Shown here piece after piece: positions 1-10,990 of a stretch of 64,000 nt of DNA. Numbering within the stretch: position 1 is the first letter of the stretch; each line of letters begins with the position of its first letter. The position numbers were made by a program, and so were the translations under genes. The DNA comes from Chloranthus sessilifolius. Lineage: Eukaryota; Streptophyta; Magnoliopsida; Chloranthales; Chloranthaceae. Under the pieces are notes generated by a model that saw nothing but the letters and a program-made list of their open reading frames with translations, was not told the DNA's origin and did not search any database. Where the stretch lies: the NCBI GenBank assembly GCA_021018995.1, contig CM037591.1, positions 71,017,901 through 71,081,900 of the forward strand. Reading direction: 5' to 3'.

Positions 1-215
1 TAGCTAGATCAACATTAGTTAGGGTGCCAGATCTCTTACAGATCTGGTGATTTACCCAATTCCAAGCCACCTCTCTGTGGACTTCCCCTTACTTTTAAAA
101 CTTGCTACAAAGGACCCTGTACCTTGCAGGCCTAGGATTTCCCAGCTGTGCTAAACCCATCTCTATTTTCTCTTGATGTTTACACCATAAATGAGCACAA
201 TGGAATTCCGCAACA
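1..215 (+). repeat. 3' end of the 5' LTR of element A
   Basis: It is nearly identical to 10323-10537, with scattered substitutions (for example gtgccag/gtgtcag). It ends in CAACA just before the primer binding site, so the LTR terminus CA is at 214-215. Confidence 0.9.
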
Positions 216-221
216 AGTTTT

Positions 222-239
222 TGGCGCCGCTGTCGGGGA
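222..239 (+). promoter_or_regulatory. Primer binding site of A (tRNA-Asp type)
   Basis: TGGCGCCGCTGTCGGGGA follows the LTR end after a short agttttt spacer. This is the layout usual for Athila elements, which prime with tRNA-Asp (TGGCGCCGTTGCCGGGGA type). Confidence 0.85.
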
Positions 240-538
240 GGTGTTTGTGAATTTGGTAGATCTAGTTTTATTTTATAAATTTGTAACTGTGTGTTTGATT
301 TTACTAATTGCATTTGTAAGTTTTGCTATTTTTCAGTATTTTTGTTGTGCGCATTCCATCAGATCTAAGAACAGAGTGAGAGGAGAGCCGTGCTGAATGC
401 TGCTCTATAGTTTGCATCCCTTTTTCCCCTATTTATTTTTTAGATCTATTGATTTTTTTTTTTTAGATTAATTAGTCAGTTGTGCTGCTTCTTTCAGTTG
501 TGTGACGATTTATTCTCCATTCAATTTGTGAGTGTTGT
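240..538 (+). other. Untranslated leader of element A
   Basis: T-rich leader between primer site and gag. I see no palindrome cluster here, unlike the leader of B, and no convincing ORF. Confidence 0.6.
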
Positions 539-2302
539 ATGTTTGGTAGGAGAACTCTTCAACCTCAGATTATTCCACTAAATCCAAAGGTTGAAAAACT
601 TCTCAGATCCAGACCAACTACATCTATAGTTGTTGAAATGGGTGAGCAGCAGCAGCCTCGAACTCTCAAGGAATTTAATGCTTCAGGGATCTACAATTCC
701 CCCTTCTACATTCAGTTCCTTGCTGCTCAAGGAAACTATGAAATCAAATCTTCCATCAATCAGATGTTGCCCTCATTTCATGGCCTGACCAAGGAGGACC
801 CTTATAAGCATATAGATGAATTCTTAGGACTGTGCACTACCTTCAACATCACAGGTTTGGGGGAGGAGGCAACTAGGATGAGGCTCTTTCCTTTTTCATT
901 AGAGGACAGAGCCAGGACCTGGTTGTCTATGCTTCCACCCAACAGCATTCAGTCTTGGGGTGACCTCTAATGTCAAATTCTGGCCAAGTTCTTTCCCATG
1001 TCAAAAACCAGTCAGTTGAGGAAGGGTATCATCTCTTTTGCCCAAGATCCAACTAAAGACTTTCACCAATCGTGGGAGAGATTCATGGAGCTCCTTAAGA
1101 AATGCCCGCACCATCAAATCCCTGAATGACAATTGGTCCAAAGCTTTTATCAGGGAATTGATTCGAAGAGCAGGGACACGGTAGATGCCGCTTGTGGTGG
1201 CACCTACCTCCATAAAACTGCTAAGGAGGCATGGGAGTTGTTTGACATTATTAGTGAAAACTCTATGCAAAGGGAAACCTTAGCAAGAGATTTAGAGCCT
1301 CCTAAATTGATGAAATAGAACACCTCAAGAGGAAAGATATATGAAGTGAGTGTACCAAGTGATTTGGAAAGGAAAGTGGACAGCCTGGTAGTGAAATTTG
1401 ACAAGTTAATGGGAGCAATGCAGTCACCAATGGCTGCTAGAGTGGAGGAGGCATGTGCCATATGCCAGTCCCCTGCTCACTCCCTGGATGAATGCCCATC
1501 AGCTGCCCAATTTCCTGATTTTGTAATAAAGCATGTGGCTGCAACTCAGTCTTATGGGCAGCAGCCTGCTGCTGGGTATCAATGGAGAAACCACCGCAAT
1601 CAAAGGTGGAGACAAGATGCATACCCCAGCCAGCAGCAACAGGAGCCCCAGCAGCCCATGCCTTACAGAAATGCTTAGCCCTATCGAGAAGGTTATGCTC
1701 CAAGACCTTAATATCAATAACCCATTGCCCAACCTATAGCTCCTCCGGTGCAGCAAGTTGCACCTCCTCCACCTGTGAGAATACCATCTTTTGAGGAACA
1801 AGTTCTATCATCACTGCAGAACTTGAACACCTTAACCCAAACTGTGCACTCTCACAACCAGAGCATCAAAAAGATAGAGGACCAACTTGGTCAGCTATTT
1901 GATGCTCTGACTAGGAGAGAGGGAGGAAGGTTACCTAGCCAACCACAGGATAATCCACGAAGAAAATTTATAGTGGGTGAAGTTTCCTCCACCTATGAGG
2001 AAGCCAAATCTGTGATAACTTTGAGGAGTGGTAGGCTAGTAGACAATCAAGTGGGCTGTGAGCCTGCGAGAAGTTTGAAGGAAGAGAATGGAATGAGTTT
2101 TACAAGAACACAACAAAGGCCACCAGTGGTGGACCTGATAGAACAACCCACTGTCAATAAAGAGGATGATATGGATCCTCAAAGAAAGGAAAAAATAAAA
2201 AAGAACGAAGCCCCTTTGGCTAAGGCTACAAATGAGGGAGCAATCCCCCAGTTGCCATTTCCCAAGGCATTGCAAGGACCCTCCCCTTTTGACAAAGGGT
2301 AG
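539..2302 (+). pseudogene. gag: Gag of element A, interrupted by stop codons
   Basis: Gag is the structural protein that packages element RNA. One reading frame runs from ATG 539 to 2302 and aligns by eye with gag of element B: the FHGL block near 780, the LFPFSLEDRARTW block near 890-920, the CGG block near 1195, and a CCHC zinc knuckle (C-x2-C-x4-H-x4-C, CAIC...H...C) near 1456-1495. Stops break the frame near 968, 1127, 1316, 1676, 1710-1740 and 2300. Most are TAG or TGA where Q or R is expected (for example TGA at 1127), which is the pattern of C-to-T decay. No intact product is possible. The frame continues into the protease region. Confidence 0.9.
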
Positions 2303-3128
2303 GGCAAAATTGAGGAACTGATGGAGACTTTCAAGCAAGTTAAAATTAATTTGCCTTTACTTGATGCCATCAAACAAGTCTCAGCCTTTGCCAAATTTTT
2401 GAAAGAGTTATGCACCCATAAAAAGACAGTCTAGGACATACTTATCCAAGAAAGTCTTTTCAGCAGAGGAGGTAAAACACATTCTGTCCATTGCAACTCC
2501 CACCAAACTTCAAGACCCTGGAGTGCCCACTATCCCCTACATCATTGGGGATCATAAAATTAAGAAGGCCCTATTAGACCTGGGAGCCAGTGTGAACTTG
2601 CTGCCCTATGCAGTCTATGAAAAATTGGGCCTGGTAGACTTGAAGCCCACACCTGTGGTCCTGCAACTAGCTTACAGGTCTGAAAGGAAACCTGTGGGAG
2701 TCATTGAGGACGTCCTGGTGGGAGTTGAAAAGTTTTTTTACCCTACTGACTTTGTGGTATGAGATATGGAGCTAAGTAAAGGTATTTCCTCCATCCCTGT
2801 GATTCTGGGCAGGCCCTTCTTTGCCACTACCAATGCCAGTATTCAATGCAGATCTAGAATCATGGAGGTCTCCTTTTGCAACATGAAAGTAAAGCTGCAT
2901 GTGTACAGCACCAGCTCTCAACCCCCTTTTGATGAGACCTATTTTTCCATTGCAGGGCTGGAGGAGGCTCTGCATGATAATCCTCAACAGCTGCTACAGA
3001 GCAATGATTGGCCTATAGAGACAAGATTGCAACCAGGGGTTGAACAATTGCTGAGGAACGAATCCAAGAAGGATGACAAGTTCGAGGAACATGGGGAGGC
3101 CATTAACATTCCAGATCCTCCAGATTAG
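2303..3128 (+). pseudogene. Aspartic protease region of element A
   Basis: The retroviral-type aspartic protease cuts Gag-Pol. The active-site block reads LLDLGASVNLLP near 2573-2610, an Athila-type variant of D-S/T-G-A. A second conserved block, VILGRPFFATTNA, lies near 2800-2840. A frameshift near 2420-2430 separates this from gag, and TGA at 2761 breaks the frame. The reading frame ends at 3126-3128, and what follows (3129-3360) is AT-rich and non-coding. In element B the same protease continues into RT, so A has lost RT, RNase H and integrase by deletion near here. Confidence 0.85.
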
Positions 3129-3360
3129 CACCTGCAGTTTAGTATGTATCATATGTACCATATTTTGCTTTTATTTGAGATGTTTTACTTTGCATTTCTA
3201 GTAATATTTTGTTGCAATAATCATACCATGTTATCTATTGGGTCGCCATTTTATATTTGGCAGCTGCTCTAAAATAATGGGAGCTCGTCCACAAAAGAAT
3301 CCAATCGTAAGTGCTGAAGCTAAGGGTGCCCAGAAAAGCAATTTTATCTGGGTGTTGGAG

Positions 3361-3713
3361 CCTTCGATAGGCCAAATCTACCTTTCGTTAGGTTACATGG
3401 TGATTTCGGCTGGATATCTAATGGTTTCCATAAGCACTAGATGTTTCGATAGGTAAAACCAACTTCTCGACAAGTTAAATAAGGGCAAACAAAGATTTCG
3501 ATAGGTTCTGGGTACATATCGGGCACCTATCGAAAAGATATTTTCTGCAATTTAAACCTATCAATAGGATGGTCTCACTTATCGAAACCCTTTGGAATCA
3601 TCCCTTTTGAAAGCTTTGATTTCCAAGCTTTCGACAGGACGTAGCAACCTATCGAAACCATTCCATTCATCCTGTCGAAATCGCATTTTCACCTTTATGT
3701 ACCTGTCGATAGG
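3361..3713 (+). promoter_or_regulatory. Cluster of CCTATCGA/TCGATAGG motifs upstream of the extra ORF of A
   Basis: About twelve copies or close variants of CCTATCGA in both orientations, some as the full palindrome (cctgtcgatagg near 3702, cctatcaatagg near 3556). The cluster ends about 300 bp before the extra ORF. The next stretch has a CT-rich tract and AAACCCTAG boxes (near 3745 and 3912), as in plant 5' untranslated leaders. The same motif recurs in the LTR of A and nowhere else obvious in the window. Confidence 0.75.
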
Positions 3714-4014
3714 TCATTTGTGCTTCATTCCTTACCCTCTGAAAAACCCTAGCTCTCTTCCTCATTTTTTTTGCCTCCCTCTTTCTCTACTAAATCCTCA
3801 CAAAATCTTTCGTTGTTCAGTGTGCTATCTTGTCAATAGATTTAGCTTGCGTAGAGGAGCATTTTGCCCCTAATTTTGGAGAAATTGGAGTAGTGCATCG
3901 CTAGCTCTGTGAAACCCTAGGTACTTGGAGGTGAGTTGCCTTCCTACAATCAATCTGTTATTTTTCTAAGTTTTCCCATTCCAAGTTGGTGAGAAATTCC
4001 TTTTTGAGATTAAA

Positions 4015-6853
4015 ATGGAGGAGCCTGAGGAAAGCATGCTTGACATCATCAAAATCAAGCATCCACCCCTAAATCCTCCAAAGAAAGCGCTACTGCTACC
4101 AAACACCTATAAAGAGGAAGCTGGAGACACCAAAAGGTCTAAAGCTAAGAAAGCCAAAGCTGTTCAAATTCGAGAACACATGGTGAAACACCTTAGAGAA
4201 CACTACCCTGACAGACCCATTCTCAGACTCCCTATACTAACCAATGAATTTGTAGACAAGTTGAGCCTTGTCCCTGAGAGTGAATTTGATCTGGCATATT
4301 TTGCCAACATTGGAGAATGCAAGGAAACACTGAGTTATTTGAAAAAAGAAGGCTTGTTGCCCCTACTATCACCATTGAAAGAATCAGTGTATCCCAGGCT
4401 GGTGAAGTTATGGTACCAAAACCTGAAGAAGAAGGTGGCACAGGGGACTGATGATGTACTAGAGATCTCGATTGATGATTGGCAACTAACTATCGATCAT
4501 AGAGACATAGGAATGGCTTTGGGGGTCCCATACCAATTTGACTCCAACCGCGCTGAGGAAGTACCTGTTGGAGCTACATTTAAGGACATGGCCAAGCAGC
4601 TAACCAATGGGATTGTGGGTTCTGGAGAATCCTTGATGAGAAGAGACCTCCATCCTAGTCTCAGATTCATGGATACTATCTTAAGGAAAAATGTCTATGT
4701 TTGAGGACATTTACAGGAGAGAAGGTCCCCCATTAGTGGATGCTTTATTCTATTGTTCCCAGGGGCAATTCGTGAATGCACCTAAGCTGATCTTTGAAAC
4801 TATGGTGGACATGAATGACAAGGTGCTAAAAAGATAGGCTTTTGCTAAGGGAGGAGGCCTACCCTTCAGCAAACTCATCACCTGTCTGCTCAAAGCTGGA
4901 AAGTATAGGATTAAGGAGGCTGAGCCAGTGGAGAAAATGGCTCCCAAGGTTTTTGGAAAGAGGGCATGGTCTACAAGTTTAACCCTGATTCAAAAGACCA
5001 AGCCGGTTGAGGCAGAGGAGGAGATGCCCACTACCTTAGCAGTAGATCATGCTGCTGACATTCCCCCATCCACCATTCCCCCTACAGCACCCACTTTTTC
5101 ATCCACCTTACCTACACCATCACCTACTCCTTCACCCACCTTGCTTTTCACATTTGTCTCCGTCCCCCTTCCACCCACCACTCAGAATTTGACACAGGGT
5201 CCTGGAACTCCCACCTTCTCTCAGCCTATCCCACCATGTCCTCCCCGCCTCCTTCATGATTCCCCCCTCCACCACTACCTATACATACACAGGGTTTGGA
5301 CCAGTTCACTTCTATTGGTTTCACTGCCCTCATTTCTTCAATTATGGAGGATGTTGCTCATGAGTACACCCCACTGCCTGACTCCCCTCACCCCACTCCT
5401 TCTCATTTTACCCATGCCCCATCCTCTCCTTTCCATCCCATTCAAACACCCATCCCCTCTACTTCCACCCTGCCTGGCACTTTCACCCAAATCCTCTCCC
5501 TCCTACAGTTCATTTAGACCCAATTAGCCACTAACACTGACAACCAGGCTCTCATGAGCTCATGCCTCCAATCAATTCAATCCACCCTTACTCCCCCCCT
5601 TCAGTTTCCCTACCCCTTCCCACTTCTCCTCTCCCTCCGGATCCCTCACTTTTCCATTTCTCTCCCCCCTTTTCAACCATAGCCTCCCCCATCCCTACTG
5701 ATATCCTATTTGTAGAGTTAGCATCTCCAACCCTCCTCCTTCTCGTGATTGTTTTACCTTCATCCACCACACTTTTGTTTACAGAATTCTTTGAGATACC
5801 CACCACCCATTCCCCCTTTTCCTCTCCACCTTCTTTCCATGATGCTTCCACCCAAACTGATCCATGTGAGGATCTCATTTTCTACCCCCCCTCCTCTTCA
5901 TCCACTACACCTTTGTCCTTGCCTATTGTCCTTCTCCAATCCATGTACATACCTCCTTACCTCACCTGTATGCAATGAGGGAACACCCTTACATCCACAG
6001 AGATGTCTTAAGAGGTATGGTTGCACTTCGAGCTTCCATTGAGGCCCCTTTTGAGGAGAGGATTGCCTGTATCGAATTGGAGCACCGAATTCAACTCCGC
6101 GATATCTCTCAAGGGTCGACTGAAATTTTGACTCGTTGTAAGTCAGCAAAGCAAGTGGCCGCGGCTGAGAGTCTCATTGCCAAGTATGAGAAGAAGAGTT
6201 CTGAGCTCCCAAGAAAAAGTTAGCCAATGCTTAGGAGATCATCAAGGCCACCAAGGAGCTCTCAAATGCTAACCTCCTCTATGCTGCCAAGAAGATTAAT
6301 ATTTTGGAGAAAAAGGTTGCTTCATTATTGTCTCAACCCTTTCAGCCTACCCCTCTTGCTATAGCACCTCCTATTGCGCGTCCCTCCCCTCACCCATGTT
6401 CCCCCTCTACAACTATTCCTTCAGCGACCCCACCTATGGATGTTCCCCCTCCTCCTCCTGCCCAGGTACCTCCACCTGTCCAACCTATCCCTCCCAAACC
6501 AAAAAGGACTCCCTCCAAAAGAACCACCACCGCCAAGAGATCTGCTTCTTCTGCTGCCTCTATAAAAAAAGGAAAACAACTTGCTACCCCATCCAAAGCA
6601 GCTAAGCACACCAGGTCCTCCGCTCAATCTGACCCCCATGGCACCCTACTCTCTAGGGATGAAAGAAGGAAGGCTGCTGCGGCTCTAGGATTGGACACCA
6701 ATTGTCCTTTTCCCTTCCAATTAGGATTCTGGTTCTGCGCCTACTGTTGATCCTAAAGGTAAAAAGCCTGTTGTCCAGTCTGAGGAAGCTCCCACAAAAC
6801 AACCACAACAATCCAAATCCAAGGGCAAGGCCCCCATATCTACCTGTATCTAA
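4015..6853 (+). pseudogene. Extra ORF of element A (putative plant transposon protein domain), broken
   Basis: This ORF lies after the gag-pol position, where Athila elements often carry an extra or env-like ORF. From ATG 4015 I see a Lys-rich stretch (KRSKAKKAKA, about residues 41-50), then a domain with YPRLVKLWYQ near 4387. That motif matches the extra ORFs of B and E (PRIIRLFYQ, YPRLVRLFYQ) and, as I recall, the domain called putative plant transposon protein. A frameshift near 4690 and TAG at 4837 follow. A Pro/Ser/Thr-rich region covers about 5040-5960, an Ala/Glu/Lys helical stretch about 5990-6330, and a very basic tail (PKPKRTPSKRTTTAKR) about 6495-6540. More frameshifts occur between 5530 and 6725. 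A nuclear DNA-binding protein would fit, but no function is proven. It has no visible signal peptide or membrane span. Confidence 0.7.
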
Positions 6854-8589
6854 GGGGTAGCTGGCACCAAGCTCTATATGAATGTGGCCATTTGTTGTTT
6901 CAGTTTCTTTTTCATTTGTCTCTTGTATATATTTGACATTTTTGTTGTGTTATTCTATAGATATCTTCTTACCTTGTCTCTCTCTTGATTGCATTTTTTC
7001 AAAATAGTGAGGACACTGTTTGGTTAAGGTTTGGGGGTGTGGCATGTATGCCAATAAACTAGTTAATTTTAGTGCAGCCAAGTTAAAAAGGAATAATAAA
7101 AAAGAGAATGAATTCACCTCATATTTCTTGTTAAGGAAACTTTAAAAACCATTTACAACTGAAGTAAGCTGAAGTTTTAACATTTTTCATGAAGAAAATG
7201 TCAATAATTTTTGAAGAAAGTTTTTGATGTGTAATAAACCAGCAACGAGAAGAGACTGTGAAGATACCCCCCAGAAAAATTGGATGGAAGGCCATACCCA
7301 GTGAGAATTGGGCCTGAAAGATTTCTTTGAAGAGTGTCATGGCAATTCTTTCTGCTTTAAGGACTGATTGGGCCTAATCTTGATTACTAGAAGTTAGGCA
7401 AATCCGAGTTGAAACAACTTGACAACACTCAGGACATTGAAGATGTGAAGTAAGGCCATCCTTCGGACAGTTTGAGCCTAAAATTCCCCACCTTTGAACT
7501 GCCTTGATACACACCTTTTTGAGCCATAAAAAAGTCCCAGTTTTCTTTGATAGAAACCAGAAAGTTTGAACCCAAAACCCCTTTGGCCCATTTCAGTCTA
7601 CCCCCAATCTGAGAAATCAAGAAATGGAAGGAGAAATGAGGTTAGAGGAGCAAGGTGGCAAATTTGGTCAAAAGGAAGGAAAACACAGTTTGTGATATTG
7701 TGGCATTCCAACCCACACACATTTAAAAAAAAGAAAAAAAAAAAAAAGAAGAAAAAGCAAAGGAAAAGAATGAGAGAAGTCACTCCACTTAAAAATCTAT
7801 AAGAAGAGAAGAAGCTAATCACTTCAAGTCTGAAAATTTCAAAAGGACAGTGAAGAGGTTCTGAATTGAAGAAGGTGAAGTCATGAATTACCTCCTTGCC
7901 TTTACTGATTTCTCAATTTCGAACTCTGTTATCCCTTTTTGTTCCTTCACAAAGCTCATACCTAAGCCACATTACAACCCAATAAAAAGACCTTACTGAT
8001 CTGAAAGTAGATTGAGCTGTCTTGTGCAGATGAGAATCTGCTTAATCTATGGTGAAAAGAGCTAGAAAAGTCAGAAATTCAAGCAATGCCTATGCTCCTG
8101 CTTGCAATCCTATTTGAGGGTTGTAACAGCTATTAAGCTAAGAGATATGATTTACCCCTCTTCTCTGTACTAATGAGTGAACAGCCCTGGTGAGACTTGG
8201 ATCTGAAATCCAGTTGATGGGGGAAGTATTTGAGCAGGATCCTCAAATTGATGGGGAGTTATGCATAAAATTTCAGGAGAAATGCCTTGACACAAACTGA
8301 GTGATGATGGAGAGATTTCACCAAACTTTCATATTTTCAAATGGATGTTTTTCTGTTGAATTTCCTTTAATGAATGGGCATGATGTGAATTTATTTGATT
8401 TGCTTAAACTCTACTTTAACAGGTTGCACTATTATTAACTAAGTGTATTGGAGAAGTTTGTGGGTACCTTCACTGAAAACCCTCAGGAGACTTCACTCCT
8501 CCACTAGGGATCACCTAGGGGTTTAAAAGGCTTGATGCATAGGCTAAATGCATCCGTGCTCCCTACTCAGGGATTGGCAAAGCTTAGGA
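6854..8589 (+). other. 3' untranslated region of element A
   Basis: About 1.7 kb without a supported gene. It starts with a polypurine-like aggtttgggggtgtgg near 7028-7045 and includes an A-rich simple repeat (7724-7762). Patches resemble the B 3' region at 27700-28420, for example the ccattacaacc...aaaagacctt block near 7970. I see no RNA gene here. Confidence 0.6.
8468..8535 (+). promoter_or_regulatory. Conserved terminal block before the 3' LTR of A
   Basis: GGTACCTTCACTGAAAACC, then CAGGAGAC, CTCCTCCACTAGGGATCACC and TAGGGGTTTAAA, almost the same as 28340-28405 in element B although the surrounding untranslated DNA has diverged. The half-palindromic CTAGGGATCACCTAGG could form a small stem. 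It lies just upstream of the purine tract in both elements, so a role in plus-strand priming or RNA 3' structure is possible. Confidence 0.55.
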
Positions 8590-8598
8590 TTGGGAGTG
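8590..8598 (+). promoter_or_regulatory. Polypurine tract of element A
   Basis: ttgggagtg directly before the LTR start TGTTAAGTGG. The position matches tttgggggtg before the LTR of B, where the target duplication fixes the boundary. Confidence 0.65.
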
Positions 8599-8817
8599 TG
8601 TTAAGTGGTGAAAAATGCCACTTTTCACCCTTTAACCTGACCATCGATATCCCTGTGAGCACACTAATACCTTTGTTGAGTGCATTTTGTAGATAGCAGT
8701 GAAAGCTGGTAATAATGCAGAAAACCAATTAAGAATGCCCACAATGAAGTCATCTCTCAGCACCATGCAGACCCAGCAACAGAACAAGGGGAAGGAAGTG
8801 AAGATAGGTTCAAAACA

Positions 8818-9195
8818 TCCTATCGAGAGGATGTCTGAAGACTTCGATCGAAGCTGAGGGTTAAAAGGAAGGAATTCGTGCAGTTGAGATGGGTTCGATA
8901 GGATCAGAAGGCAGAGAAAGGAAGAATTTGTACAGAAGTGAAGAATTCGACAGGATCCAAGAACCTATCGAGCAGTTGAAAGAAAAAGAGAATTCAACCT
9001 ATCGAAAGCTGGCTTGAGGGAAAAAGGAGACATATCGAAAGATTCCCTAAACCTATCGAATTACTCTTCCAACCTGTCGAAGGCCCCAGATTAAGTGCAG
9101 TGAAGCTAAAGCATCTAAGCCCAACCTATTGGAACCTATCGAAAGGGGCTACAAACTCCTTTTCATCCTATCGGAAGCTTCTCCAACCTGTCGAA
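8818..9195 (+). promoter_or_regulatory. Cluster of CCTATCGA motifs in the LTR of A
   Basis: About a dozen copies in both orientations (near 8819, 8884, 8946, 8966, 8999, 9051, 9077, 9136, 9167 and 9187), with variants such as cctgtcga. Several neighbours are 20-21 bp apart, for example 9031, 9052 and 9073 by their tatcga/tgtcga cores. The cluster ends about 200 bp before the LTR TATA box. Confidence 0.75.
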
Positions 9196-9378
9196 ATTGC
9201 GTGCAGGACTTCTCAAAAATTCAGCTGTGCACATGCTGTGACTTGGTGACTTACTGCATGCAAACCGAGGCACTTTAGTGACCAGCACGATGTTCTAGAA
9301 GATGCCCTAGAAAGCCCTAACCAACCCACGTGCTCTAAAATAACCCTAACAAACTCTGAGGACCTTCTAGAAGGGATT

Positions 9379-9414
9379 TTTGGCGGGAAAAATAGAGGAG
9401 AAAGCTATATATAG
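9379..9414 (+). promoter_or_regulatory. LTR promoter of A: E2F-like site and TATA box
   Basis: TTTGGCGGGAAA at 9379-9390 is a full match to the E2F consensus, and TATATATAG at 9406-9414 is a plant-type TATA box. Their spacing and position in the LTR fit a Pol II promoter. E2F sites would tie expression to S phase; that part is inference. Confidence 0.6.
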
Positions 9415-9894
9415 AGATCCCCAATTGCCATTGGGGAGGATCAAAATTCTGAACAATTTCTTAGAGATCAAAGCTTGCAGCGAGATTCTATTTTCCTTCC
9501 TTTAGCCCAACCATGGTTGGCTAATTCCCTAGGAGCTGCAAGGAGTGAGTAAGATCTGTGATTAGGTAAGGTTAAGAGTGTTGCTAGGGGTTAATTGCTG
9601 CACAGACTATAGATCTGAGAGCATTCCATTGTAAGAGTGACCTTGTTTGTAATGTAAATGTTATTTTGAATGTTTTAATTAGATCTAAAGCTCTTTTGAT
9701 TCCTTTTGGTGCTCGATCGGATTTGTGTAGAGGAGTTGCTTGATCAGCTCACCCACTTAACAAATAGACCTCTTGGATATCATCTGAATTCCCTGGATCT
9801 AATATCCCTGTAATTTCCTGTGTCTGTGACATGGAAATTGCAGCATCTGTAGTGGTTTTAATAGTTCTAATTGAGGCTCTGGCTTTGTAGGAGA

Positions 9895-10053
9895 TCTATA
9901 GGATGGTCTGTCACCATTAAAGTGGACAGATCATAGCCTTAAGGTAAATCTAAGTGAAGGCCTCAATTGGAATCATCTGCTGCGATCCATGGATTCAATA
10001 AAGTCTATAGGATGGTCTGTGACCATTAAAGTGGACAAATCATAGCCTTAAGG
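9895..10053 (+). repeat. Short direct repeat in the 3' LTR of A
   Basis: A 50-bp unit beginning tctataggatggtctgt occurs at 9895-9944 and again at 10004-10053 with two or three changes. It holds ccattaaagtggaca and catagccttaagg. It lies downstream of the TATA box. Confidence 0.8.
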
Positions 10054-10632
10054 CCAGGTGGATCCTGTGATTTGGAGTGGAATTTATACCCTGCAACTAT
10101 GCTTGTGGCCAGCTGAGGGACTTGTGTCCTTTTGAACCCCAGTAATATGCTTAGCTCAACCTGATTGTAGTGAAAATAACCTCCAAGTTGTTCTTCTCCA
10201 TTTTCTGAGTTTTTAAACTCTCCATCTGCAAGATCTAAGGCTCCAAATTCGATCTAAGATAATCTGCATTTTAATTATAGTTTAGATTAAGGAAACCCCA
10301 ATCTAATCTCTCCCCTGTCTTTTAGCTAGATCAACATTAGTTAGGGTGTCAGATCTCTTATAAATCTAGAGATTTACCCAATTCCAAACCACCTCTCTGT
10401 GGACTTCCCCTTACTTTTAAAACTTGCTACAAAGGACCCTGTATCTTGCAGGCCTAGGATTTCCCAACTGTGCTGAACCCATCTCTGTTTTCTCTTGATG
10501 TTTACACCATAAATGAGCATACTGGAATTCCCCAACAGCTTCCTATAATGAGCTTATCAATCCCTAAATGATCCTGTCAACCTGAAATAGAACTTGTTGA
10601 CCAGAAGCATTGGACTGCTCGACATAATTCAA

Positions 10633-10790
10633 GCGATCGATTTATACTTCAATCGATCTGTTTGGACTTCGATCGATCAGTTTTCACTAATAAACACCTG
10701 ATTCTCTGTTTGGTCACTTACTCGATCAGTTTTCACACTCGTTCGATCGATTTCAAAATCGATTGATCATATTTCATTTCGATCGATCGG
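10633..10790 (-). promoter_or_regulatory. Cluster of ATCGATCGAT motifs in the 3' region of C
   Basis: About six copies of CGATCGAT or near variants, several in the frame TTCGATCGATCAGTTTT. It lies just after the pol stop of C, the same place where E has its CGATTAATCG array. In E an extra ORF follows; in C the sequence is cut by A before any ORF. The stretch 10791-10990 has no gene. Confidence 0.7.
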
Positions 10791-10990
10791 TTTTGAGAGA
10801 AAACCCTCAACTTGTTGAGTAAGTCTTCTTCTACCTGTCTTTGTAAGCATGATTTCAAAATTTTAATTGCTTACTATCATATAGCTCAAAATGGTGCCTT
10901 TTCATAGATGAAACAGTTACATAATCTAAAACACAATGCAGACAAAATCTTTATATTAATAATTACATGACATCTAGAGTCCCTCGGGTT

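Larger units (their letters stand above)
1..10537 (+). mobile_element. Element A: Athila-like Ty3/Gypsy retrotransposon lacking RT and integrase
   Basis: The first 215 bases recur at 10323-10537, so the window opens inside the 5' LTR and the 3' LTR ends at 10537. In order I see a tRNA-Asp-type primer site, gag, protease, a cluster of CCTATCGA motifs, an extra ORF, a long 3' untranslated region, a purine tract and the 3' LTR. No RT, RNase H or integrase is present between the protease end (3128) and the extra ORF (4015), where the related element B has about 3 kb of pol. A is therefore non-autonomous. The gag style (zinc knuckle, DLGAS protease) and primer site point to the Athila lineage. The target duplication cannot be checked because the left end is outside the window. 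Confidence 0.9.
8599..10537 (+). repeat. 3' LTR of element A
   Basis: About 1.94 kb, starting TGTTAAGTGG after the purine tract and ending CAACA. Its last 215 bases match the start of the window. It holds a CCTATCGA cluster, an E2F-like site and a TATA box, so transcription should begin soon after 9430. The 3' end is sharp; the 5' end is placed by analogy with B. Confidence 0.8.

Noticed and set aside
4928..6042. Env-like glycoprotein in A
   Set aside because: No signal peptide, membrane span or cysteine pattern; the region is Pro/Ser/Thr-rich and belongs to the extra ORF.
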